A stretch of DNA of 33,801 bases from an uncultured Asticcacaulis sp. GTDB lineage: Bacteria; Pseudomonadota; Alphaproteobacteria; Caulobacterales; Caulobacteraceae. Of this stretch, positions 1 through 8,225 are shown in pieces (position 1 is the stretch's first letter; every line of letters starts with the position of its first letter). The DNA lies in NCBI GenBank assembly GCA_946482045.1, contig CAMLPZ010000008.1, positions 1 through 33,801 on the forward strand, in the 5' to 3' direction. The position numbers were made by a program, and so were the translations under genes. The notes beneath the pieces were generated by a model. That model was not told the origin of the DNA. It did not search any database and worked only from the letters and a program-made list of their open reading frames with translations.

Positions 1-2
1 CC

Positions 3-188
3 AACGTCCGCGCTTCGGGCAAGGACGAAGCCGTCCGCCTGACGCCGCCGCGCCGTCCGACGCTGGAACAGGCCATCGCCTATATCGAGGACGATGAGCT
101 GGTTGAAGTGACGCCGAAGTCGATCCGCCTGCGCAAGAAGGAATTGAACCCTTCGTTCCGTAAGAAGCGGGTTAAGGAAGAGGCGTAA
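3..188 (+). CDS. typA: TypA/BipA ribosome-associated GTPase, C-terminal end (partial)
   Basis: The window opens inside this gene; only the last 61 codons before TAA are present. The residues match the extreme C-terminus of the TypA/BipA family: an RASGKDEAV segment, then [19 protein letters not shown], then a basic tail ([16 protein letters not shown]). TypA is a translational GTPase related to EF-G that binds 70S ribosomes and acts in stress adaptation and ribosome assembly. The GTPase and EF-G-like domains lie upstream of the window, so intactness cannot be judged. A strong intrinsic terminator starts 9 nt after the stop, so this is the last gene of its transcript. Confidence 0.9.
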   Translation, partial: NVRASGKDEAVRLTPPRRPTLEQAIAYIEDDELVEVTPKSIRLRKKELNPSFRKKRVKEEA

Positions 189-196
189 AAGAACAA

Positions 197-224
197 ACGG
201 CTCCGGAAACGGGGCCGTTTTTTT
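197..224 (+). terminator. Intrinsic terminator of typA
   Basis: A 9-bp stem (ACGGCTCCG with CGGGGCCGT, one G-U pair) closes a GAAA loop and runs directly into seven T residues. This is a textbook rho-independent terminator 9 nt after the typA stop. Confidence 0.92.
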
Positions 225-227
225 ATT

Positions 228-267
228 CCCTCTCCCCGCAAGCGGGGAGAGGGCTAGGGTGAGGGGC
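228..267 (-). repeat. Palindromic intergenic repeat, type a (left copy)
   Basis: The core CCCTCTCCCCGC-AA-GCGGGGAGAGGG can form a 12-bp stem. It is followed by CTAGGGTGAGGGGC, which is the complement of the GCCCCTCACCCTA head seen at 354. Read on the minus strand it is a near copy of the element at 354-394, so the two form an inverted pair around an 86-bp spacer. No gene is seen in 189-465; these repeats and the terminator are its only recognisable content. Confidence 0.85.
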
Positions 268-353
268 ATCTTAGGCAGTTTTCGGATTATGGCTTCAGTT
301 CTTAATTATGAAGCTTCGTGCGGACTTACGTGTTAAGGCGCAGATGGAAATAA

Positions 354-394
354 GCCCCTCACCCTAACCCTCTCCCCGTAAACGGGGAGAGGGG
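354..394 (+). repeat. Palindromic intergenic repeat, type a (right copy)
   Basis: The element has the head GCCCCTCACCCTAA followed by the palindrome CCCTCTCCCCG-TAAA-CGGGGAGAGGG. It is the inverted partner of 228-267. It ends 72 bp upstream of the UvrA-like start codon and could affect mRNA structure or termination there. That role is inference. Confidence 0.85.
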
Positions 395-465
395 ACTAAA
401 GACGCTACTGACAAACCTGCGTTACCCCATGCATGATGTTCCGGCCGACACGCCAAGGAGCCTTC

Positions 466-2718
466 ATGACCCAGCCCGATTACGGTTCGATCCTCATCCG
501 CGGTGCGCGCGAGAACAATCTCAAAAACGTCTCGCTGGATATCCCCAAGCGCCGGATCACCGTCTTTACCGGCGTGTCGGGCTCGGGCAAGTCGTCGCTG
601 GTTTTCGGTACCATCGCCGCCGAAAGCCAGAGGCTGATCAACGAAACCTATCCGGCCTTCGTCCAGCAGTTCATGCCGCATTACGGCCAGCCGGACGCCG
701 ACCTGCTGGAAAATATCTCGGCCGCCATCATCGTCGATCAGCAGCGCCTGGGCGGCAATTCGCGCTCGACGGTCGCAACGGTCACCGACGCGGCCCAAAT
801 GCTGCGTGTGCTGTTTTCGCGCCTGGCCGAGCCGCGTCTGCCGGCGCCGGGCTATTACTCCTATAACGACCCGCGCGGCATGTGCGGCGAATGCGAAGGC
901 ATCGGCCAGGTCGCCGCCATGGATATGACGGCGGTGGTCGATGAGAGCAAATCGCTGAACGGCGGGGCCTTGCTATGCAAGGGTTTCGAAGTCGATGCCT
1001 GGTGGTGGTCCATCTATGCGCGTTCGGGCATGTTCGATCTCGACAAGCCGATCAAGGACTACACCCCCGAAGAGCGCGCCAACCTGTTCGACCTCGATGA
1101 CGGCCGCAAAATCAAGATCGACAAGATCAACCTGACCTATGAAGGCGTCGTCCCCAAGCTCAAGCGGTCGCTGGGCAGCAAGGACCCCGAAACCGTCCAG
1201 CCGCACGTTCGCGCCGAATATGAGCGCGTCTTTACGCGCAGGATCTGTCCGGCCTGCCAGGGCGCGCGCCTGAAGACCGAGGTGCTCGCCAGCCAGGTGT
1301 CGGGAAAGAACATCGCCGAGCTGTCGGCTATGCAGGTCAGCGACCTGGCGGAGTGGGTGCGCGCGATCCAGGCGCCGCAGGTCGGGCCGATGCTGCAGGC
1401 GCTGTCGGCGCGGCTCGACAACCTGGTGACGATCGGGCTCGGCTATCTCAGCCTGGACCGTGAAAGCTCCAGCCTGTCGGGCGGCGAAAGCCAGCGCGTC
1501 AAGATGGTGCGGCACCTCGGCTCGTCGCTGACCGACATGACCTATGTTTTCGATGAGCCGTCCGTCGGCCTGCATCCGCACGATGTTGGACGTTTGGCCG
1601 GGTTGATGCAGCAGTTGCGCGACAAGGGCAATACGGTGCTGATCGTCGAGCACAAGCCCGATATGATCGCCATCGCCGACCACGTCGTTGATATTGGGCC
1701 GTTTGCGGGCAGCAAGGGCGGTGAGATCGTCTATGAGGGCGACTATGCCGGCTTGCTGACTTCCGGGACGCTGACCGGCAACCATATGAAAAAGCACCAG
1801 CCGATCAAGGACAAGGTGCGCAAACCTGACGGCGAGCTGCGCATCGAAAACGCAGGCCTGAACAACCTGAAGAACGTCTCGGTGGCGATTCCGAAGGGCG
1901 TGTTGACCGTCGTGTCGGGCGTGGCCGGCTCGGGCAAGTCGTCGCTGATCCAGGGCTGCCTGCCCAAGGCCTATCCCGACACCATTATCATCGACCAGAA
2001 CCTGGCGCGCGGCTCGCGGCGGTCGAACACCGCGACCTATACCGGGATTCTGGACGCGGTGCGCAAGGCCTTTGCCAAGGCCAATGGCGTCGATGCGGCA
2101 TTGTTCTCGGCCAATTCGAAAGGCGCCTGTCCGGACTGCAACGGTTTGGGCGTCACCTATACCGACCTGGCGCACCTCGACCCGGTGGCGGCGACGTGCG
2201 AGACCTGCCACGGCAAGCGTTTCCTGCCCGAGGTGCTGACCCATCAGCTGCGTGGCAAGTCGATCAGTGACGTCTATGAGATGAGCGTCGCGGACGCCGT
2301 GGTGTTTTTTACAGAGCCAGCGATTGCGCGGATATTGAAAGGCCTCGACGATGTCGGCCTCGGTTACCTGACGCTCGGTCAGCCCTTGTCGACGCTATCA
2401 GGCGGGGAGCGCCAGCGGCTGAAACTGGCCGCGGAGCTTGGTCAGAAGGGTAATATCTACGTGCTGGATGAGCCGACGACCGGCTTGCACATGAACGATG
2501 TCGACACCTTGATAGGATTGTTCGACCGGCTGGTCGATGCGGGTTCATCGGTCATTGTTATTGAGCACAATCTCGACGTCATTTCGCGCGCCGACTGGGT
2601 GATCGACCTGGGCCCCGGCGCTGGCCACGACGGCGGCACGGTCCAGTACGAGGGCGTGCCGTCAGGCCTTGTGGCGTGCGAAGCGTCGCTGACGGGGCGG
2701 TACCTGGCCAAACGGTGA
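466..2718 (+). CDS. Short UvrA-like ABC ATPase (UvrA2/drug-resistance type)
   Basis: This 750-residue protein has two ABC ATPase halves of UvrA type. Walker A motifs are GVSGSGKS at 36-43 and GVAGSGKS at 485-492. Signatures are LSGGESQR at 337-344 and LSGGERQR at 644-651. Each signature is followed by a Walker B ending in DEP (VFDEPSVGLH, VLDEPTTGLH) and a VIEH or VEH switch. CxxC pairs (CGEC, CPAC, CPDC, CETC) mark zinc modules. Canonical UvrA is about 940-970 residues; here the first Walker A to signature distance is only about 300 residues, so the UvrB-binding domain appears absent. Known short UvrA paralogues include DrrC-like drug-tolerance proteins. I chose ATG 466 because AAGGAG sits 5 nt upstream; an in-frame ATG at 433 lacks this. 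It is probably not the housekeeping excinuclease subunit. The substrate is unknown. Confidence 0.88.
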   Translation: MTQPDYGSILIRGARENNLKNVSLDIPKRRITVFTGVSGSGKSSLVFGTIAAESQRLINETYPAFVQQFMPHYGQPDADLLENISAAIIVDQQRLGGNSRSTVATVTDAAQMLRVLFSRLAEPRLPAPGYYSYNDPRGMCGECEGIGQVAAMDMTAVVDESKSLNGGALLCKGFEVDAWWWSIYARSGMFDLDKPIKDYTPEERANLFDLDDGRKIKIDKINLTYEGVVPKLKRSLGSKDPETVQPHVRAEYERVFTRRICPACQGARLKTEVLASQVSGKNIAELSAMQVSDLAEWVRAIQAPQVGPMLQALSARLDNLVTIGLGYLSLDRESSSLSGGESQRVKMVRHLGSSLTDMTYVFDEPSVGLHPHDVGRLAGLMQQLRDKGNTVLIVEHKPDMIAIADHVVDIGPFAGSKGGEIVYEGDYAGLLTSGTLTGNHMKKHQPIKDKVRKPDGELRIENAGLNNLKNVSVAIPKGVLTVVSGVAGSGKSSLIQGCLPKAYPDTIIIDQNLARGSRRSNTATYTGILDAVRKAFAKANGVDAALFSANSKGACPDCNGLGVTYTDLAHLDPVAATCETCHGKRFLPEVLTHQLRGKSISDVYEMSVADAVVFFTEPAIARILKGLDDVGLGYLTLGQPLSTLSGGERQRLKLAAELGQKGNIYVLDEPTTGLHMNDVDTLIGLFDRLVDAGSSVIVIEHNLDVISRADWVIDLGPGAGHDGGTVQYEGVPSGLVACEASLTGRYLAKR

Positions 2719-2823
2719 TCAAGCGTCCCTTACGAGCCGGTGTGGAGACGCCACATACATTGCTTGTTAATTCAAAGCGTCCTACGGTAGCCTGATAACG
2801 ATTACAATTTCGGGAGACGCGCC

Positions 2824-3804
2824 GTGAAATCCGTACTGCTTGCCGCCACAATGCTGGCAATGCCCTTGACGGCGACGGCCGCCACGCCTGTGCAAACGCA
2901 CGGTGCGCTCAGCATCAAAGGCAATCGTGTCGTCGATGCTTCGGGCAAGCCGGTGGCCCTGGCCGGCGTCAGCTATTTCTGGTCCAATTCGGGCTGGGGG
3001 CAGGACCGGTTCTATAATGCCGGAAGTGTGGCGACCTTCGCCAGGGACTGGAACGTCTCGCTGGTCCGCGCTGCCATGGGTATTGACGGCAAGGGCGGCT
3101 ATGCGGTCGAGCCCGACGCCAACCGCGCCCGCGTCGAGGCCCTGGTCGATGCGGCCATCGCCAACGGCGTTTATGTCATCATCGACTGGCACTCGCACCG
3201 CGCCGAGAAGGACCCGGCCTCAGCCGTCGCGTTCTTTACGGAGATGGCCAAAAAGTACGGCGATACGCCGAATGTGATCTATGAAATCTATAACGAGCCG
3301 CTGCGCGACGTCAGTTGGTCCACGGACGTAAAGCCCTATTCTCAGACAGTGGTCGATGCCATCCGCGCCGTCGATCCGGATAATCTGATCATTGTCGGTT
3401 CGCCCAGCTGGTCTCAGGACGCCGATATCGCCGCCGCTGATCCGGTCAGGGGCGCGAACCTCACCTATACGATCCACTTCTACGCCGGCACACACAAGCA
3501 GCCCTTGCGCAACAAGGCCAAGGCGGCGCTGAACAAGGGGGCTTCGGTCTTCGTGTCGGAATGGGGCGCGGTCAATGCCGATGGCAACGGTGCTGTCGAC
3601 CACAAGGAAGCCGCCAAATGGCAGAAGTTCATGCGCAAGCATTGCCTGAGCCAGGCCAACTGGGCCGTCAGCGACAAGCGGGAAGGGGCGTCGCTGTTCA
3701 AACCCGGTGCGTCGTCGACCGGGCCTTGGAGCGACGCCGACCTTACGGAGTCCGGCAAGTTGGTGAGGAAGGTACTGAAAGAATGGAATACCGCTTGTAA
3801 TTAG
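2824..3804 (+). CDS. Secreted GH5 endoglucanase (cellulase)
   Basis: The 326-residue protein begins with a signal peptide (about residues 1-20, ending TATAA) and carries one GH5-type (beta/alpha)8 catalytic domain. The family acid/base lies in the IYNEP motif (Glu158) and the nucleophile in VSEWG (Glu246). DWHSH and the late IHFYAG are further GH5 subsite motifs. The expected activity is endo-beta-1,4-glucan hydrolysis outside the cytoplasm. There is no carbohydrate-binding module. Translation starts at GTG, preceded by GGGAGA with a 6-nt gap. It stands alone between the UvrA-like gene and a small ORF. Two CE2-type esterases about 21 kb downstream fit the same polysaccharide-degrading lifestyle. 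Confidence 0.93.
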   Translation: MKSVLLAATMLAMPLTATAATPVQTHGALSIKGNRVVDASGKPVALAGVSYFWSNSGWGQDRFYNAGSVATFARDWNVSLVRAAMGIDGKGGYAVEPDANRARVEALVDAAIANGVYVIIDWHSHRAEKDPASAVAFFTEMAKKYGDTPNVIYEIYNEPLRDVSWSTDVKPYSQTVVDAIRAVDPDNLIIVGSPSWSQDADIAAADPVRGANLTYTIHFYAGTHKQPLRNKAKAALNKGASVFVSEWGAVNADGNGAVDHKEAAKWQKFMRKHCLSQANWAVSDKREGASLFKPGASSTGPWSDADLTESGKLVRKVLKEWNTACN

Positions 3805-3924
3805 ATATGCGCCGAGACGTATTCGTGAGCGGCAAACTCGCCAAATCGGAAGCAAACGATTGCATTATCTGTAATCTATGGCACCTTTACGTTTAGGGAA
3901 AGAAACGTAATCAGAGTAGGTGTA

Positions 3925-4014
3925 ATGAGTATGCTTATCCTGGCCGCCTTGCCGGTCATAGCTGTCGCTGGTATCGGACTATCCTGCGAAATCCGCAAGC
4001 TGCGGCGAAAATAG
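3925..4014 (+). CDS. Possible 29-residue single-TM peptide
   Basis: The ORF starts ATG-AGT-ATG and encodes about 19 mostly hydrophobic residues (LILAALPVIAVAGIGL), then a basic tail (EIRKLRRK). That is the layout of a one-pass membrane miniprotein. GAGTAGG lies 4 nt before the first ATG and 10 nt before the second. A strong intrinsic terminator starts 34 nt after the stop, so this short stretch looks like its own transcription unit. I recognise no family. The rest of the 3805-4082 gap holds nothing else I can name. Whether it is translated is inference. Confidence 0.45.
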   Translation: MSMLILAALPVIAVAGIGLSCEIRKLRRK

Positions 4015-4047
4015 TCCGCAGGACATCATTCAAGCCAGATTGAAAGA

Positions 4048-4084
4048 GGTCCGTGCAGCCACCTGCCGGACCCCTTTTCGTTTT
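4048..4084 (+). terminator. Intrinsic terminator after the small ORF
   Basis: GGTCCG, one unpaired T, GCAG, loop CCAC, CTGC and CGGACC form a 10-bp stem. It is followed by CCTTTTCGTTTT. It overlaps the end of the convergent PfpI-family gene. Confidence 0.82.
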
Positions 4085-4640
4085 ATGCGGAGACCTTCGC
4101 AGCCTGGGCAAAGCGTTCGATCATCGCTGCATTGAAGGCTGGGATGTCGTCGGGCTTGCGCGCTGTTACGATATTGCCGTCGGTCACGCTCTCCTGGTCG
4201 ACCCAATCGGCGCCGGCATTGCGCAGGTCTGTTTCCAGAGATGGCCATGAGGTCAGACGCTTACCTTCGACCGCCCCGGCATTGATCAGCGTCCACGGCC
4301 CATGACAGATGGCAGCGATCGGCTTGCCTGCGTCGGCGAACGCCTTGACGAAGGCGATGGCGGCGGGTTCGAGGCGCAGTGCATCGGGGTTGACGACCCC
4401 GCCGGGCAGCAACAGGCCATCGAAGTCCTCGGCCTTCGCTGTGTTCAGCGACATATCGACCGCGAAGCTGTCGGCTTTGTCGTGATGTTGCCAGCCCTGG
4501 ACCTGGCCATCCTTGGGCGAGACCAGCACCGTTTTCGCGCCGGCTTCATCGAGCGCCTTGCGGGGTTCGGTCAATTCGACCTGTTCGAAGCCATCGGTGG
4601 CGAGGATGGCGATTTTAAGCGTGTCGAGACGTGAGGACAT
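4083..4640 (-). CDS. DJ-1/PfpI family (type 1 glutamine amidotransferase-like) protein
   Basis: This is a single-domain cytoplasmic protein of 185 residues, the usual PfpI/YhbO size. The nucleophile elbow is AICHGPW with Cys112 and adjacent His113. The acidic residue of the family lies in the DGFEQVEL segment (residues 16-23), and LLLPGGVVNPD forms the preceding loop. Family members have been described as proteases, chaperones or deglycases that act on glyoxal-damaged substrates; the sequence does not decide among these. AGGAGA sits a few bases upstream of the ATG. It lies 158 bp downstream of the isochorismatase-fold gene on the same strand, next to sodC, so a role in oxidative or carbonyl stress is a plausible inference. 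Confidence 0.9.
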   Translation of the reverse strand: MSSRLDTLKIAILATDGFEQVELTEPRKALDEAGAKTVLVSPKDGQVQGWQHHDKADSFAVDMSLNTAKAEDFDGLLLPGGVVNPDALRLEPAAIAFVKAFADAGKPIAAICHGPWTLINAGAVEGKRLTSWPSLETDLRNAGADWVDQESVTDGNIVTARKPDDIPAFNAAMIERFAQAAKVSA

Positions 4641-4798
4641 GATTGTCTCCTGAAGGCCGCACGTCGGGGTACGGCGATGGCGATGATAGGGAAGGGGGCG
4701 ACATCCATGAGCAGCTTCTGCCGACAGGACGTGGGAGATTCGACCACGCCCGCCCTAAGGTTCCCATAGGGATCGGCCGGCCTGAGGCTAAGAAGCGA

Positions 4799-5368
4799 TC
4801 AGGCCAGGGCGATGTCGCCGCTTTGGCGGACGCGAGCAATGCGTGGCAGGATGGACTTGATCGACATCGCGTGCATCTCCGCGGTCGCGCTGGCGCACAG
4901 GTCTTCGATCACGACCACTTCATAGGCGCGCTCCCATGCCTCGCGGGCAGTTGATTCCACGCCGAAATTGGTCGCGATACCGCCCAGAACGATGGTGCGG
5001 ATGCCGCGGCGGCGCAGGAGCAGGTCGAGCGCCGTGCCATAAAAGGCGCCCCAGTTGCGCTTGCGGATGATGATGTCGGTTTCATGGGGCAGGCCGGACG
5101 CGAATTCGGCATAGTCCGGCGGCAGGCCGCCTTCGGGTCGCGGCGTCGGTTCGTCGACCGGCTGTTTCAGGGCGTCGGCATAGTCTGGCGCAAAATCGAC
5201 ATGGACTAGAACAACGGGCGCGCCGACAGCACGGAATCGTTCGGCCACACGCTTGGCTGCGGCCACGACATCGGCGCCGGAACGTGGCTCACGCGGCGCA
5301 TTGACGATGCCGTTCTGCAGGTCGATCAGAACAAGGGCGGTGGTCTCCGAAGATAGGGTAAGGGGCAT
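4799..5368 (-). CDS. Isochorismatase-fold hydrolase, YecD-like, lacking the catalytic Cys
   Basis: The 189-residue protein matches the cysteine-hydrolase/isochorismatase fold: LVLIDLQNG with Asp16, the KRNWGAF segment with Lys103, and GGIATNFGVESTA. In amidases of this fold the last motif carries the nucleophilic Cys; here that position is Gly136. The same motif with Gly is known from E. coli YecD, and true isochorismatases such as EntB also lack the Cys. Amidase chemistry is therefore unlikely and the substrate is unknown. The ATG overlaps the sodC stop as TAATG, so translation is probably coupled and the two genes form an operon. The cis-peptide/Gly-Gly turn and the late EDLCASAT segment are typical of the family. 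Confidence 0.88.
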   Translation of the reverse strand: MPLTLSSETTALVLIDLQNGIVNAPREPRSGADVVAAAKRVAERFRAVGAPVVLVHVDFAPDYADALKQPVDEPTPRPEGGLPPDYAEFASGLPHETDIIIRKRNWGAFYGTALDLLLRRRGIRTIVLGGIATNFGVESTAREAWERAYEVVVIEDLCASATAEMHAMSIKSILPRIARVRQSGDIALA

Positions 5369-5883
5369 TACTTTATCACCGCGCAGGCCAGGCGCGGACC
5401 GGCATTGCCAACGGGCTGAGACGTATAGTCGTCCGGATTGCCGTGGATCACCACCGACGCGCCGTCGTCATCGAGCAGCTTGGCGGTGCCGTTCGTGCCC
5501 TTGACGGTGACCAGGGTCGAGTAGATTTCGGCCGTCGCCGTACCGTCGGCATTGGCGAAGATGTTCGGCAGGTCACCGAAATCCGTGGCGTCGGCACGCA
5601 GCAGGCCGTGGATCACGCTGCCTTCGCCGTGGACGTGGGCGCCGGCCGAAGCGAACTTTTCGTCAGTGCAGGCGCCTTTTTCGTGGAAGTGGATGGCATG
5701 CCAGCCGGGCGTCAACCCCTTCGCTTCGACGCGCAGCAGCACGCCTTTGGGGGCGTCAACCACTGTCACCTTGCCGAGGTCCGCGCCGGTCGGCCCCTTT
5801 AGGGCGCCGGTAAAGGTGGCGGGGTCCTGCGCCAGGGCAGGCGCGGCGGTGGCGATCAGGGCGGCGATAAGGACAATGCGCAT
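5368..5883 (-). CDS. sodC: Periplasmic Cu/Zn superoxide dismutase
   Basis: The 171-residue protein has a signal peptide (residues 1-18, ending ALA) followed by the SodC beta-barrel. Aligned by motif to human SOD1, the copper ligands are His65 and His67 (HFH), His83 (bridging) and His147 (VVIHGNPDD). The disulfide cysteines are Cys72 and Cys167, and the arginine of the active-site channel lies in GPRLAC. Among zinc ligands, His92 and Asp104 (GDLPN) are present, but the position of the third zinc His, normally two residues before the GD, is Asp101. It converts superoxide to peroxide in the periplasm. GAAGGA precedes the ATG. The gene is first in an operon with the YecD-like gene. Confidence 0.93.
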   Translation of the reverse strand: MRIVLIAALIATAAPALAQDPATFTGALKGPTGADLGKVTVVDAPKGVLLRVEAKGLTPGWHAIHFHEKGACTDEKFASAGAHVHGEGSVIHGLLRADATDFGDLPNIFANADGTATAEIYSTLVTVKGTNGTAKLLDDDGASVVIHGNPDDYTSQPVGNAGPRLACAVIK

Positions 5884-6084
5884 GCGATGAATTCCTTCGG
5901 GATAAGGCTAACGTGCCTTTTGCGCGACTCGTTCGCAAGAATTCAAGCTGAACATGGCATGGGAAGGGCGTTTCACACGAACGTGAGCGGCAAAGCCTGC
6001 CGCAAGAAATTTAGCGGGGGCCGGTTGCCACGGAAACGCCATGCGCATAGGCTTTGGGCAGAGAAAGCCTGTGGCGGAGTGAGC

Positions 6085-8055
6085 ATGGTAGACCGGCGGT
6101 ATGTAGTGGGCGCACTGGCGGCCTTGTTCGGCAGCGTTGCGGCCGAGGCCCTGGCGGCCCCCAAAAAGAAAAAGAAGGCGGCCGCGAGCAAGAAGTCTTC
6201 GTCGAAGTCGAAGAAGGGCAAGAAGTCCACCAAAGGCAAGAAGGCCGCGCCGAAAAGAGTAGAGGCGCCGAAGCCCCCTTCGCCGCCGCCCGTACCCGCC
6301 GTCACCTCGCCGGAAGTCGCCGCCCAACTCAATAGTGCCTACGACCTGGTCCTGCGCGAATGGTTCACCGCATCGCCGGTGCAGGCGACGTCCGCGGGCC
6401 TCGACAAGGGCCAGTTCGCGGTGGCCAAGACCAAGCTAGATGACCGTTCCGAAGCGTCCAAGGCGTCGAACCTCGCGCGCCTGCGCCGCGCCGTTCAGAC
6501 ACTGAAGGCCATCGACCGCAACGACCTGTCGGCTGCCGACCGGCTCAATTACGACAGCGTCCTGTGGGACAATGAGAACCAACTCGCTCTCGCCCAGGGT
6601 TTTGCCTATGGCGACTACGGCGTCTTTGCCGGCGGGTTCGCTGCGCCCTATGTCGTCAGCCAGTTGAGCGGCGCCTATCAGTTCGTGCCCGACTTCCTGG
6701 CGACCCAGCACGAGATCGCCAACAAGGCCGATGCGGAATCGTACCTGATGCGCCTGAGCGATTTTGCCCGCGCCGTCGACCAGGAAAACGAGCGCATCCG
6801 TGCCGACGCCGGCCGTGGCGTCATCCCGCCGGACTTCGTTCTCAAGAAAGCGATGCAGCAACTGACCGCGCTGCGCGACACCGATCCGGCCTTCAGCCCG
6901 GTCGTCACCGCGCTCGACTCAAAAACCCAGGCGCTTGGTATTGCGGGGACGTGGCGCGACGACGCTTCGGCCCGCCTGACCGGTCCGGTCCGCGAAGCCC
7001 TGACGCGTCAGATTGACATTCTCTCGGGACTGGCCGGTCAGGCGAAGCACGACGCCGGCGTGCGGAACCAGCCGAACGGCGAGGCCTATTATGCCCAGTG
7101 CGTGAAGCTTTCGACCAGCACCGACGACAGCGCGAAGGAAATCCACGCCATTGGCCTGGATCAGGTGGCGCGCCTCAGCGCCGAACTCGACAGCCGCCTG
7201 CGCGCCCTGGGGATGACGCAAGGCACGCCGGGCGAGCGCATGCACGCCATGTATACCGACCCAAAATACCTCTATCCGAATACCGACGACGGCAAGGCCA
7301 AGCTGCTTAACGACCTGAACGGTCTGGTGCGCAAGGTCGAAGCGCGGCTGCCGAGCTATTTCGGCGTGCTGCCGAAGTCGAAAGTGTCGATCCGCCGCGT
7401 GCCGGTGGCGACCGAAGCCGGCGCGCCGGGCGGCTATTATATGCCGGGATCGATCGACGGCTCACGCGCGGGCGCCTACTACATCAACTTGCGCGACACG
7501 GGTAATAACCCGAGTTGGACCCTGCCGACGCTCACCTGCCACGAGGCCATTCCCGGCCACCACATGCAGCTGACGATTCAAAATGAGGCGCAAGGGATTC
7601 CGACGCTTCGCAAGCTTCTGGCCTTCAACGCCAATGTCGAAGGCTGGGCGCTCTATTCGGAGCAACTCGCGTCGGAGATGGGCATCTATAATGACGACGC
7701 GCCGGGCCGTATCGGCTACCTGCACGACGCGCTGTTCCGCGCGGTGCGGCTGGTCGTCGATACCGGCATGCACAATCTCGGCTGGAGCCGCGAGCAGGCG
7801 ATTACCTATATGCGTGACGCCATGGGCGACAGTGAAAGCGCCGTCACGGCCGAAATCGAGCGCTATTGTGTGTGGCCGGGCCAGGCGCTCGGTTACATGA
7901 TGGGCAAGATCACCTGGCTGCGCCTGCGCGACGCGCAAAAGCGCAAACAGGGCGGGGCATTCGACATCAAGGCCTTCCACGATACGGGCCTGATGGCGGG
8001 GTCTGTGCCGCTGTCGGTGCTGGAGCAGTTGTACCGCGACAAGGGGCTGATTTGA
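6085..8055 (+). CDS. DUF885 family exported metallopeptidase-like protein (copy 1)
   Basis: The 656-residue protein belongs to DUF885. The predicted metal-binding site is HEAIPGHH at 486-493 (HExxGH-like), followed by the family's EGWALYSE at 519-526. The N-terminus has paired arginines and a hydrophobic stretch (DRRYVVGALAALFGSVAA), resembling a Tat or Sec signal ending near residue 25. Then comes an unusual Lys/Ala/Ser-rich, Pro-terminated segment of about 50 residues (26-75) before the conserved domain. I start at ATG 6085 because GGAG sits 5 nt upstream; the open frame extends back to 5887, but that part looks non-coding and overlaps the sodC promoter. The closest relative in view is the gene starting at 8281, so this is a tandem duplication. 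Members are probably peptidases; no substrate is known from the sequence. Confidence 0.88.
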   Translation: MVDRRYVVGALAALFGSVAAEALAAPKKKKKAAASKKSSSKSKKGKKSTKGKKAAPKRVEAPKPPSPPPVPAVTSPEVAAQLNSAYDLVLREWFTASPVQATSAGLDKGQFAVAKTKLDDRSEASKASNLARLRRAVQTLKAIDRNDLSAADRLNYDSVLWDNENQLALAQGFAYGDYGVFAGGFAAPYVVSQLSGAYQFVPDFLATQHEIANKADAESYLMRLSDFARAVDQENERIRADAGRGVIPPDFVLKKAMQQLTALRDTDPAFSPVVTALDSKTQALGIAGTWRDDASARLTGPVREALTRQIDILSGLAGQAKHDAGVRNQPNGEAYYAQCVKLSTSTDDSAKEIHAIGLDQVARLSAELDSRLRALGMTQGTPGERMHAMYTDPKYLYPNTDDGKAKLLNDLNGLVRKVEARLPSYFGVLPKSKVSIRRVPVATEAGAPGGYYMPGSIDGSRAGAYYINLRDTGNNPSWTLPTLTCHEAIPGHHMQLTIQNEAQGIPTLRKLLAFNANVEGWALYSEQLASEMGIYNDDAPGRIGYLHDALFRAVRLVVDTGMHNLGWSREQAITYMRDAMGDSESAVTAEIERYCVWPGQALGYMMGKITWLRLRDAQKRKQGGAFDIKAFHDTGLMAGSVPLSVLEQLYRDKGLI

Positions 8056-8059
8056 TCTT

Positions 8060-8110
8060 CCTTCTCCCCGCGCGCGGGGAGAAGGTGGTCCGCAGGACCG
8101 GATGAGGGGC
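8060..8110 (-). repeat. Palindromic intergenic repeat, type b
   Basis: A perfect 26-bp palindrome (CCTTCTCCCCGCG with its complement) is followed by GGTCC-GCA-GGACC and GGATGAGGGGC. Read on the minus strand it starts GCCCCTCATCC, like the head of the other elements. It begins 5 bp after the stop of DUF885 copy 1 and could act as a 3' mRNA hairpin. The type c partner at 8141 has the opposite orientation. Confidence 0.85.
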
Positions 8111-8140
8111 TTAGTGTGGCGTGCGCGTAGCATTTAGAAT

Positions 8141-8195
8141 GCCCCTCAGGCTCGCCGCCCGACGCCTACCCTCTCCCCGCAGGCGGGGAGAGGGG
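8141..8195 (+). repeat. Palindromic intergenic repeat, type c
   Basis: GCCCCTCAGG is followed by a GC-rich imperfect hairpin (GGCTCGCCGCCCGACGCC) and the palindrome CCTCTCCCCGC-AG-GCGGGGAGAGG. It is nearly identical to 26968-27022 and 30040-30094. It is the inverted partner of the type b element at 8060. Confidence 0.85.
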
Positions 8196-8225
8196 ACGAT
8201 GACCGCTTTCTGAACTTTTCGTAAC

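Noticed and set aside
973..2244. Long minus-strand frame opposite the UvrA-like gene
   Set aside because: The opposite strand has two intact ATPase motif sets; this frame has no ribosome-binding site or recognisable domain.
4643..4954. 103-codon plus-strand frame between the PfpI and isochorismatase genes
   Set aside because: It runs antisense into the isochorismatase gene and has no start signal or domain.
5887..6084. N-terminal extension of DUF885 copy 1
   Set aside because: It begins in the sodC upstream region and lacks a signal or start site; GGAG before ATG 6085 and the signal peptide there fix the start.
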